From Bacillota bacterium (lineage in GTDB: Bacteria > Bacillota > Clostridia > Christensenellales > SZUA-584): a stretch of 11,015 bases of DNA. Positions 6,027 through 11,015 of this stretch are shown here, piece after piece. Location of the stretch: NCBI GenBank assembly GCA_023441905.1, contig JAEZNC010000224.1, forward strand, positions 1-11,015. Direction: 5' to 3'. The position numbers and the translations under genes were made by a program. The stretch's first letter is position 1. The number at the start of each line of letters is the position of its first letter. The notes under the pieces are model-generated. The model saw nothing but the letters and a program-made list of their open reading frames with translations, was not told the DNA's origin and searched no databases.

Positions 6027-7703
6027 ATGATGCAACACAAAACGGATCTTCAAATTGCAAGAGAAGCGGAATTGGTACACATCGCCAAAATTGCGCAGAA
6101 CGCGGGCATTCTTGAAAATGAGCTCATACCGTTCGGCAACAAAAAAGCAAAGGTATCGCTCTCGATACTGCAACGCATGAAGGGAAAGGGCGACGCAAAG
6201 CTGATATTGGTCAGTGCCATTAATCCCACCCCCGCGGGCGAAGGGAAAACGACGATATCGATCGGGCTTGCAGACGCGCTCAAAAAATGCGGCAAAAAGG
6301 TGTGTCTGGCGCTCCGCGAACCCTCGCTCGGGCCGGTTTTCGGCATGAAAGGCGGCGCGGCGGGCGGCGGTTATGCCCAGGTGATACCCATGGAGGATAT
6401 CAATCTGCATTTCACAGGCGATATCCACGCCGTGACGGCGGCAAACAACCTGCTCTGCGCGCTCGTTGACAACCACATTCAGCACGGCAACAGCCTGGGT
6501 ATCGATCCGCGGCGTATCACAATCAAGCGCTGTATGGATATCAACGACAGGCAGCTTCGGTCTATCACCTGCGGCCTCGGCGGACGCCCGAACGGTATGC
6601 CGCGTGAGGACAGCTTTGATATCACGGCGGCTTCCGAGGTGATGGCGGTGCTGTGCCTTGCGAGCGATCTTCACGATTTAAAGGAGCGGCTCTCGCGCAT
6701 TAAGGTGGCGTATACATACGACGAACGGCCCGTGACGGCGGGCGAGCTCAAGGCGGCGGGCGCGATGGCGGTGCTGCTAAAAGACGCGATCATGCCGAAC
6801 CTTGTGCAGACGCTTGAACAAACACCGTGTCTGATGCACGGCGGGCCGTTTGCAAACATCGCCCACGGCTGCAACAGCTACATCGCGACCTACATGGCGA
6901 TGCATCTCGCCGATTATGTGGTGACCGAGGCGGGCTTTGGTGCTGATCTCGGCGCGGAAAAATTCCTTGATATCAAGTGCCGTCAGACGGGGCTCTGGCC
7001 CGATGCGGCGGTGATTGTGGTGACAATCCGCGCGCTTAAAAGCCATGGCGGCAAGCCAAAGAGCGCGCTGGCCGAGCCCGATGAAGACGCGCTGATTCGC
7101 GGTATGAGCAATCTTGATAAGCATATTGAGAATTTAAAGGATTTTTACGGTCTGCCGGTGACCGTGGCCATCAACCAGTTTGCCACGGACAGCCCGGAGG
7201 AGGTGGCGCTTGTGCAAAAGCTCTGCCGCGCGAAGGGTGTGACGGCGGTGCCCACGCAGGTGTGGGAAAAGGGCGGCGAAGGCGGCGTGGCTCTTGCGGA
7301 AGAGGTGATTCGCATCGCTGTAAAAGGCAGCGCGAAGCATCCGTACGAGCTGTGTGACGATATACAGACGAAGATTGAAAAACTGGCAAGAACGATTTAC
7401 GGCGCAAGCGAGGTGCACTATTCGGCGGGTGTGACCAAGGCCATTGATGCACTCAGCAAAAACGGCTACGCGCAGCTGCCCGTTTGCATCGCGAAAACGC
7501 AGTATTCGCTCTCGCACGATCCGACGCTGATTGGGCGGCCGAGCGGCTTTATATTCACGGTGCGCAACATCAAGCTGTCGGCGGGTGCCGGTTTTATTGT
7601 GGTGCTCGCGGGCGATATGATGACGATGCCGGGGCTGCCAAAGAACCCGGCGGCCGAGCAGATCACGATTGATGACGAAGGGCGGATCGACGGACTGTTT
7701 TAG
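6027..7703 (+). CDS. fhs: Formate--tetrahydrofolate ligase
   Basis: This cytoplasmic enzyme joins formate to tetrahydrofolate using ATP, giving 10-formyl-tetrahydrofolate, the entry step of the methyl branch of the Wood-Ljungdahl pathway and of one-carbon supply for purines in anaerobes. At 558 residues it has the full family length. Visible signatures are the P-loop TPAGEGKTT (68-76), the FTHFS signature GMKGGAAGGGY (106-116) followed by MEDINLHFTGD, and the second signature VTIRALKSHGG (332-342). Paired ATGs at 6027 and 6030 could both start translation, and the ribosome binding site is only a weak purine run (GAGAAAGAG). With a 16-nt gap from the GGDEF gene, translation may be coupled or depend on readthrough. 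A strong terminator follows. No other folate or Wood-Ljungdahl gene is in the window, so acetogenesis cannot be concluded. Confidence 0.97.
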   Translation: MMQHKTDLQIAREAELVHIAKIAQNAGILENELIPFGNKKAKVSLSILQRMKGKGDAKLILVSAINPTPAGEGKTTISIGLADALKKCGKKVCLALREPSLGPVFGMKGGAAGGGYAQVIPMEDINLHFTGDIHAVTAANNLLCALVDNHIQHGNSLGIDPRRITIKRCMDINDRQLRSITCGLGGRPNGMPREDSFDITAASEVMAVLCLASDLHDLKERLSRIKVAYTYDERPVTAGELKAAGAMAVLLKDAIMPNLVQTLEQTPCLMHGGPFANIAHGCNSYIATYMAMHLADYVVTEAGFGADLGAEKFLDIKCRQTGLWPDAAVIVVTIRALKSHGGKPKSALAEPDEDALIRGMSNLDKHIENLKDFYGLPVTVAINQFATDSPEEVALVQKLCRAKGVTAVPTQVWEKGGEGGVALAEEVIRIAVKGSAKHPYELCDDIQTKIEKLARTIYGASEVHYSAGVTKAIDALSKNGYAQLPVCIAKTQYSLSHDPTLIGRPSGFIFTVRNIKLSAGAGFIVVLAGDMMTMPGLPKNPAAEQITIDDEGRIDGLF

Positions 7704-7771
7704 CCAAAGTATATGGGTCGCAAGAGACGTAATCTGCACCAAAACAATAAAATCAAAGTGTATTGAAAACG

Positions 7772-7800
7772 AAGCCCGGCGTTCCGCCGGGCTTTATTTT
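7772..7800 (+). terminator. Intrinsic terminator after fhs
   Basis: A perfect 9-bp GC-rich stem pairs AAGCCCGGC (7772-7780) with GCCGGGCTT (7786-7794), with a 5-nt loop, and is followed by TATTTTT. Confidence 0.92.
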
Positions 7801-7883
7801 TCATCTGAAACAAAATCATAGATGATAAGGCAATCAATAAACACGTGTAAAAGTGTAGGAGAAGTTTACCATACGTGCACAGT

Positions 7884-7976
7884 CTTTGGCTATGAGAAGC
7901 ACCGGATGGGGTGTCAACAAAAAGCCGTCAAAACGCACACCTCATCAGTCGCCTGTCGGCGACAGCTTTCCTCAAG
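7884..7976. repeat. Hairpin repeat, copy 2 (interrupted), proximal part
   Basis: This second copy is compact. A left module with a decayed first hairpin ends in GCACCGGATGGGGTGTCA (7899-7916). After about 20 nt comes an inverted right module. It has ACACCTCATCA (7937-7947), the hairpin GTCGCC (7949-7954) with GGCGAC (7957-7962), then the first arm of the terminal hairpin, GCTTTCC (7965-7971), and its loop. The second arm lies beyond a 157-bp insertion, at 8140-8147. Compared with 3431-3742 the spacer between modules is about ten times shorter. Confidence 0.65.
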
Positions 7977-8139
7977 TAAACAATGATTAAATGAGGAATG
8001 GTGGAGGACGAGCGGATTCCGTGTTATGCAAGAAGCGAAATCGAGGGAATAGCAGCGCTATTTTTAGATTTCAGCGACACCGCAGAGCACGGAAGCAGCC
8101 ATTAAGGCAGCTTTTAAATTTAATCAGCGTTTACTCAAG
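7971..8139. mobile_element. 157-bp MITE-like insertion with 6-bp target duplication
   Basis: The stretch 7977-8133 is flanked by CTCAAG on both sides (7971-7976 and 8134-8139). Its ends are inverted repeats: TAAACAATGATTAAAT (7977-7992) and ATTTAATCAGCGTTTA (8118-8133) match at 14 of 16 positions. Removing 7977-8139 restores the terminal hairpin of the surrounding repeat, with GCTTTCC, loop TCAA and GGAGAAGC, one base bulged. Further nested inverted repeats inside (AATGG 7997-8001 with CCATT 8099-8103; TTCCGTG 8017-8023 with CACGGAA 8088-8094) suggest it can fold into a long imperfect hairpin. It has no transposase and no credible gene, so it would be non-autonomous. I cannot assign the IS family. 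Confidence 0.65.
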
Positions 8140-8147
8140 GAGAAGCC
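8134..8147. repeat. Hairpin repeat, copy 2, distal arm
   Basis: The sequence from 8134, a duplicated CTCAAG followed by GAGAAGCC, is the displaced second arm of the terminal hairpin that begins at 7965. Confidence 0.6.
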
Positions 8148-8156
8148 TTAAAAGAA

Positions 8157-8311
8157 ATGCGTCCTTGTTTACTTGAATGTATCAATGATTTGAGTCGGCC
8201 TGAAAAGGATATTGCGACTTGTATAAAGCGCAACTTGACCAAAAAGCCGAGCTGCGTTCGTTTTTAGCTACATCACTTACTCCGTCAGAGCTGCAGATGA
8301 GGATACCGTAA
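8157..8311 (+). pseudogene. Possible frameshifted gene remnant
   Basis: A frame from ATG 8157 reads 36 codons to TAG 8265. Its first part (for example LLECINDLSRPEKDIAT) looks protein-like. From about 8219 the more protein-like reading shifts to another frame, 30 codons long (LYKAQLDQKAELRSFLATSL and onward), ending at TAA 8309. Together they would give a helical, charged segment of about 50 residues broken by one frameshift. I recognise no family and there is no well-spaced ribosome binding site. It may be a decayed gene next to the mobile element, or chance. Confidence 0.25.
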
Positions 8312-8347
8312 AGTTTCGTTAATTGAAAAGAATATTATGTTGGAACA

Positions 8348-8376
8348 CTGTCTTTTTAATCAGGGAATGGTATAAT
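8348..8376 (+). promoter_or_regulatory. Extended -10 promoter of the small gene
   Basis: A perfect TATAAT (8371-8376) is preceded by TGG (8368-8370), an extended -10. The -35 region (CTGTCT, 8348-8353, 17-nt spacing) is weak, as is common with extended -10 promoters. It lies about 33 nt before ATG 8409. Confidence 0.65.
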
Positions 8377-8408
8377 GAAACCGCAATTATATGTAAGGAG
8401 CCGAAACT

Positions 8409-8525
8409 ATGAAAAAGAAGACCGCCACTGCGCTCGTGTTGATTCTCGTTGTTATTGCCGGTGCGGCTGTCGGCGTCATCATCTTTCTTAACCAGGTGCA
8501 GGCCTTTCCCACTTCGGGGCTGTGA
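8409..8525 (+). CDS. 38-residue small membrane or exported peptide
   Basis: ATG 8409 follows AAGGAG (8395-8400) with an ideal 8-nt spacer, downstream of an extended -10 promoter and upstream of a strong terminator, so it forms a complete transcription unit. The product begins MKKKTATALVLILVV, has one hydrophobic helix at about residues 7-28 and ends NQVQAFPTSGL. Two readings fit. It may be a single-pass small membrane protein, with the positive N terminus inside. Or it may be a signal peptide with a type I signal peptidase site after VQA, releasing the hexapeptide FPTSGL. I recognise no family. It could also be the start of a truncated gene, but the terminator 41 nt past the stop argues against that. 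Confidence 0.65.
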   Translation: MKKKTATALVLILVVIAGAAVGVIIFLNQVQAFPTSGL

Positions 8526-8565
8526 CGGCGAAACGGCACTCACGCAAACTTGAATAACGAATGGA

Positions 8566-8601
8566 AAAAAGCAAGGGATGAGAAACCTTGCTTTTTGCTT
8601 T
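8566..8601. terminator. Bidirectional terminator between the small gene and arr
   Basis: AAAAAGCAAGG (8566-8576) pairs with CCTTGCTTTTT (8586-8596) over a 9-nt loop. T runs follow on both strands, so it can stop the plus-strand small gene and the minus-strand arr gene. Confidence 0.85.
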
Positions 8602-8621
8602 CATAAGTATTGTGAATCTAA

Positions 8622-9077
8622 TTAATCGTTTATCGCCTCAATGCCCATGCGCTTAAGCTCATCAAGATGATCTCGCATCTGTTGGAGCACCTCCGGGGCA
8701 TGTCCTTCCCAATCAAAAATTTCGCCGATAACGCGCAGCGGATATCGTGTGCGATACGATCGTGTCGGGTTCCCCGGAAACTTTTTATCCGTCAGATTGG
8801 GGTCATCCTCGAAATCACCGATAGGCTCCACGCGATAGATGCGGCCCGGCCCGTCGCCGACCGCAAGTTCCGCCCCCCATATGGCGGCGTCCATCGTTGC
8901 CGTCAGATAAACGTAGTTGGCTTTTCTTTTTTCGCCATAGTTAGAGCTATAGCCGGGTTCCAGCAGGTCCCCCGGTTTTAAGCTGGCTTTTGTTCCGTGG
9001 TAGAAAGGCCCGGCGTTCAAGGCTTCGCCGCCTTGGTAGGGAGACACCGGTTTTCTGTCTTCTTCTATTTCAAACAC
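8622..9077 (-). CDS. arr: Rifampin ADP-ribosyltransferase (Arr)
   Basis: Arr inactivates rifamycins in the cytoplasm by transferring ADP-ribose from NAD+ to the drug. The 151-residue protein is of normal family length and carries the hallmark segments: FYHGTKA (25-31), LEPGYSSNYG (39-48), YVYLTATMDAAIWGAELA (55-72), GRIYRVEP (78-85), the stretch EDDPNLTDKKFPGNPTRSYR (90-109), and FDWEGHAPE (121-129). H27, Y57 and D92 line up with the His, Tyr and Asp residues reported as important in the mycobacterial enzyme, assuming no gaps. The start is GTG 9077. An AGAGG abuts it directly, so spacing is poor, and GTG 9047 (beginning at the VSPYQGG residues) is an alternative. It is a single gene with its own terminator, and no integron, transposase or other resistance gene is adjacent. 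Native substrates other than rifamycins are possible. Confidence 0.93.
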   Translation of the reverse strand: MFEIEEDRKPVSPYQGGEALNAGPFYHGTKASLKPGDLLEPGYSSNYGEKRKANYVYLTATMDAAIWGAELAVGDGPGRIYRVEPIGDFEDDPNLTDKKFPGNPTRSYRTRYPLRVIGEIFDWEGHAPEVLQQMRDHLDELKRMGIEAIND

Positions 9078-9141
9078 CTCTCATTCTGTTTAAGCGTTGA
9101 GTCATATCCCTATTGGTCTGTATTAAGTCGTATCTCCACAG

Positions 9142-9175
9142 ATATTATACCGTAATACGTGAAAACTGAGAGAGC
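9142..9175 (-). promoter_or_regulatory. Candidate arr promoter
   Basis: A perfect minus-strand TATAAT lies at 9149-9144, about 67 nt before the arr start. No good -35 is present at 16-18 nt. A short palindrome, CGTATTACG (9159-9151), touches the -10 and could bind a regulator. Confidence 0.45.
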
Positions 9176-9182
9176 CGATGTA

Positions 9183-9309
9183 TGTGTAAATTCAGTCCAG
9201 AGACTGACGAGCCACATTTATGCGTCGATCGAGTTGATTTGCATCTATTTCTCCCGGCTCATGTTCCCCCTTCCGGGGTAGCCAATGGGAAGCCGCAGGT
9301 GCTTACACA
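9183..9309. ncRNA. Candidate structured RNA region, strand unknown
   Basis: In an otherwise geneless stretch, TGTGTAA (9183-9189) can pair with TTACACA (9303-9309). It encloses TCAGTC (9192-9197) with GACTGA (9202-9207). It also encloses a nested arm: TCCC (9252-9255) with GGGA (9287-9290), GGCT (9256-9259) with AGCC (9280-9283), and CCCC (9267-9270) with GGGG (9275-9278). A weaker ATGC (9220-9223) with GCAT (9241-9244) may add a third arm. This resembles a closed multibranch fold. It fits no RNA class I know (I considered T-box, 6S, SRP, cobalamin and THF riboswitches). If on the minus strand it would lie upstream of arr. Confidence 0.3.
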
Positions 9310-9365
9310 ATGTCCCGTTTTGCTGATAATCGTGTGCAGAGATAAGCTCTTCGTGTACAGTAAAC

Positions 9366-9394
9366 GAAAAACTCCCGGAACTGACCGGGAGTTT
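9366..9394 (-). terminator. Intrinsic terminator of gltX
   Basis: On the minus strand AAACTCCCGG (9394-9385) pairs with CCGGGAGTTT (9378-9369) over a 6-nt loop and runs into TTTTTCGTTT. It begins directly after the gltX stop codon. Confidence 0.9.
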
Positions 9395-9397
9395 GAA

Positions 9398-10852
9398 TTA
9401 TTGTCCGAGCTTTTTGAGGCTGAGATCGAGCCGGCGCAGCGTCTCCTCTTTTCCGAGCAGACACGCGGCTTCCACCGCGCCGCCCGGTGTGACCTCTGTG
9501 CCGGTGATTGCGATGCGCAGCGGCCAGAGCAGCTGGCCGTTTTTAATGCCCAGCTTTTCCACAAGCGCGTGCAGCGCTTCCTTCAATGGTTCAAGCGCAT
9601 AATCGGTCTGTGCGTCAAGCAGCGTTTTGGCTTCGAGCAGAACAGGCACCGACGTTTCCGCATCCGTTTTCATCTTTTTGTGCGTATACAGCGCGGTGTC
9701 GTAATCGGGCATCTGTGTGAGGAACGCGAGCTTGCCGGGAATCTCGTCGAGCCGCTCGAGGCGCGGCTGTATAAGCTCGCTAATCAGGCCGAGATCAAAC
9801 GCTTCCACGCCCGCTTCTTTAAAGTACGGCATTGCGGTTTCGATAAAAGTGTCTTTATCGAGCGCGCGGATATACTGCGCATTCATCCACGTGAGCTTGT
9901 CCACGTCGAAAATCGCGGACGACTTGGAAAGCCCCTCGATATGGAACGCGTCGATCAGCTCCTCGAGCGTGAAAATCTCCTGCTCGGTGCCGGGGCTCCA
10001 TCCGAGCAGCGCGATGTAGTTAATCAGCGCTTCCTTCAGATACCCTTTTTTGATAAAGTCGTCAAACGACGCGTCGCCGTGACGTTTGCTGAGCTTTCTT
10101 TGCTTATCCTTCATCACAACGGGCAGATGAATATACGTTGGTATCTCCCACCCGAATGCGCGGTAGAGATGGTTGTACTTGGGGGTGGATGAGAGATATT
10201 CCACGCCGCGAATCACATGCGTAATGCCCATCAGATGGTCGTCCACCACGTTGGCGAGGTTGTATGTCGGCATGCCGTCCGCTTTAAGCAGCACGTTGTC
10301 GTCCAAATCGGCATTGGGCACCGTGATATCGCCGAACACCATGTCGGTGTAGGTGGTTTCGCCCGTTCGCGGTATGTTCTGGCGGATCACATACGGCTCA
10401 CCCGCGTCGATACGGCGCTGAATTTCGTCCTCGGATAGCGCAAGGCAGTGCTTGTCGTACGTGTAGGTTTCGCCTTTCGCTTCGGCTTTGGCGCGCTCGT
10501 CCGCGAGACGCTCCTTGGTGCAAAAGCAGCGGTATGCCGCGCCGGATTTCACGAGCATATCCGCGTGCTGCTTGTAGATATCGGCGCGTTCGCTCTGTAT
10601 GTACGGGCCGAACGGGCCGCCCACATCGGGGCCTTCATCGTAGTCAAGCCCCGTTTGGCGCAACGTCGAGAAAATGACGTCCTTCGCGCCTTCCACCTCG
10701 CGTCCCGTGTCGGTATCCTCAATGCGCAGTATGAAAGCGCCGCCATTCTTGCGCGCGAACAGCCATGCGTAAAGCGCGGTCCGAAGGCCGCCGATATGCA
10801 GATAGCCCGTGGGGCTCGGTGCAAAACGTGTGCGTATTTGACTCATAAACAT
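9398..10852 (-). CDS. gltX: Glutamate--tRNA ligase
   Basis: This cytoplasmic class I aminoacyl-tRNA synthetase attaches glutamate to tRNA-Glu. From ATG 10852 it has 484 residues, normal for bacteria. The HIGH-type motif is in APSPTGYLHIGG (11-22) and the KMSKS-type motif is KLSKRHG (253-259). RIEDTDTGR (43-51) is also family-typical. CFC (109-111) and a later Cys at 136 recall the zinc region of some GluRS. The C-terminal 170 residues are the helical anticodon-binding part. Start choice is open. ATG 10876 is only 3 nt from AAGGAG (10885-10880) and would add eight atypical residues; ATG 10852 and ATG 10846 (MSQIRTRF) fit the family better but lie behind a hairpin. The gene follows glnS by about 49 nt and is probably co-transcribed with it. 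Confidence 0.95.
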   Translation of the reverse strand: MFMSQIRTRFAPSPTGYLHIGGLRTALYAWLFARKNGGAFILRIEDTDTGREVEGAKDVIFSTLRQTGLDYDEGPDVGGPFGPYIQSERADIYKQHADMLVKSGAAYRCFCTKERLADERAKAEAKGETYTYDKHCLALSEDEIQRRIDAGEPYVIRQNIPRTGETTYTDMVFGDITVPNADLDDNVLLKADGMPTYNLANVVDDHLMGITHVIRGVEYLSSTPKYNHLYRAFGWEIPTYIHLPVVMKDKQRKLSKRHGDASFDDFIKKGYLKEALINYIALLGWSPGTEQEIFTLEELIDAFHIEGLSKSSAIFDVDKLTWMNAQYIRALDKDTFIETAMPYFKEAGVEAFDLGLISELIQPRLERLDEIPGKLAFLTQMPDYDTALYTHKKMKTDAETSVPVLLEAKTLLDAQTDYALEPLKEALHALVEKLGIKNGQLLWPLRIAITGTEVTPGGAVEAACLLGKEETLRRLDLSLKKLGQ

Positions 10853-10856
10853 GACA

Positions 10857-10876
10857 ATGCGGCCCGCTGGCCGCAT
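10857..10876 (-). promoter_or_regulatory. Hairpin between the gltX Shine-Dalgarno and start codon
   Basis: On the minus strand ATGCGGCC (10876-10869) pairs perfectly with GGCCGCAT (10864-10857) around a 4-nt loop. AAGGAG lies 3 nt before it and ATG 10852 lies 4 nt after it. If folded, the hairpin would bring the Shine-Dalgarno to an effective 7-nt spacing from ATG 10852. No T run follows, so it is not a terminator. Confidence 0.5.
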
Positions 10877-10901
10877 AAGCTCCTTTCCGAAAAGGGTCGT
10901 T

Positions 10902-11015
10902 TTATTCTTTATAGCTGTCTTTTAAGTTCACAATCAGGTTGAACACGGGTTTTCCGGGCGTGCTGTCCGGGTCCACACAGAAGTACCCTTGGCGCAGGAA
11001 CTGGAACCTCTCACC
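10902..11015 (-). CDS. glnS: Glutamine--tRNA ligase, C-terminal end (partial)
   Basis: The last 37 codons of a minus-strand gene are present, ending in TAA at 10902; the rest lies beyond the window. The residues, beginning GERFQFLRQGYFCVDPDSTP and ending NLKDSYKE, match the end of bacterial glutaminyl-tRNA synthetase, whose C terminus has the pattern RFQFxRxGYFCxDxDS and a final VxLKDxW-like stretch. The enzyme charges tRNA-Gln with glutamine directly. Its placement just before gltX fits a glutamate/glutamine charging operon. Confidence 0.88.
   Translation of the reverse strand, partial: GERFQFLRQGYFCVDPDSTPGKPVFNLIVNLKDSYKE

Noticed and set aside
5979..6674. Minus-strand open frame of 231 codons
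   Set aside because: It is antisense to fhs and the end of the GGDEF gene, with low-complexity His/Arg content and no ribosome binding site.
7991..8176. 61-codon plus-strand frame
   Set aside because: It runs from inside the 157-bp insertion across its boundary into flanking DNA, is Arg-rich, and has no usable ribosome binding site.
9182..10192. Long plus-strand open frame of 336 codons
   Set aside because: It is antisense to gltX, whose motifs are unmistakable. The translation is Arg/Phe/His-rich with no domain, a typical shadow of a GC-biased gene.
1..11015. Search for CRISPR arrays, tRNA or rRNA genes, and phage or secretion modules
   Set aside because: No regularly spaced direct repeats, tRNA cloverleaf, rRNA segment or structural phage gene was seen by eye on either strand.

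Overview
The window looks like chromosomal DNA of an uncultured anaerobic member of the Bacillota, probably a Clostridia-type gut or digester organism. The evidence is strong Shine-Dalgarno sites, GTG and TTG starts, formate-tetrahydrofolate ligase, a PgsA-type phospholipid synthase, a glnS-gltX pair, Gram-positive style membrane proteins without outer-membrane functions, and short hairpin repeats of a type I associate with Clostridia genomes. No taxonomic marker gene is present, so this is an inference.

Layout. (1) 1-3405, plus strand: two separately terminated envelope genes. The first is an Arg-rich, membrane-anchored protein with about seven propeller-like repeats. The second is a polytopic GT-C (PMT_2/ArnT-like) glycosyltransferase with a C-terminal DUF2141-like domain. 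(2) 3406-3850: non-coding, with two inward-facing hairpin repeat modules. (3) 3849-4550, minus strand: pgsA with its own promoter and terminator. (4) 4550-4850: intergenic, with a coding-looking orphan fragment. (5) 4790-7800, plus strand: a good promoter, a 7TM-GGDEF diguanylate cyclase, then fhs 16 nt downstream and a terminator. (6) 7800-8370: a second copy of the hairpin repeat, split by a 157-bp MITE-like insertion with a 6-bp target duplication, followed by a possible gene remnant. (7) 8348-8601: a complete small transcription unit encoding a 38-residue membrane or exported peptide. (8) 8622-9149, minus strand: arr, a rifampin ADP-ribosyltransferase, sharing a bidirectional terminator with the small gene. 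(9) 9150-9360: intergenic DNA with a nested base-paired structure that may be an unassigned RNA. (10) 9367-11015, minus strand: gltX and, cut by the window edge, the end of glnS.

The genes do not form one pathway. They are mostly short, independently terminated housekeeping units (lipid synthesis, one-carbon metabolism, tRNA charging) mixed with envelope, signalling and resistance functions. The parts most worth following up are the nested insertion in the repeat, the 38-residue gene, the DUF2141 fusion, the structured intergenic region beside arr, and the hairpin between the gltX Shine-Dalgarno and its start.
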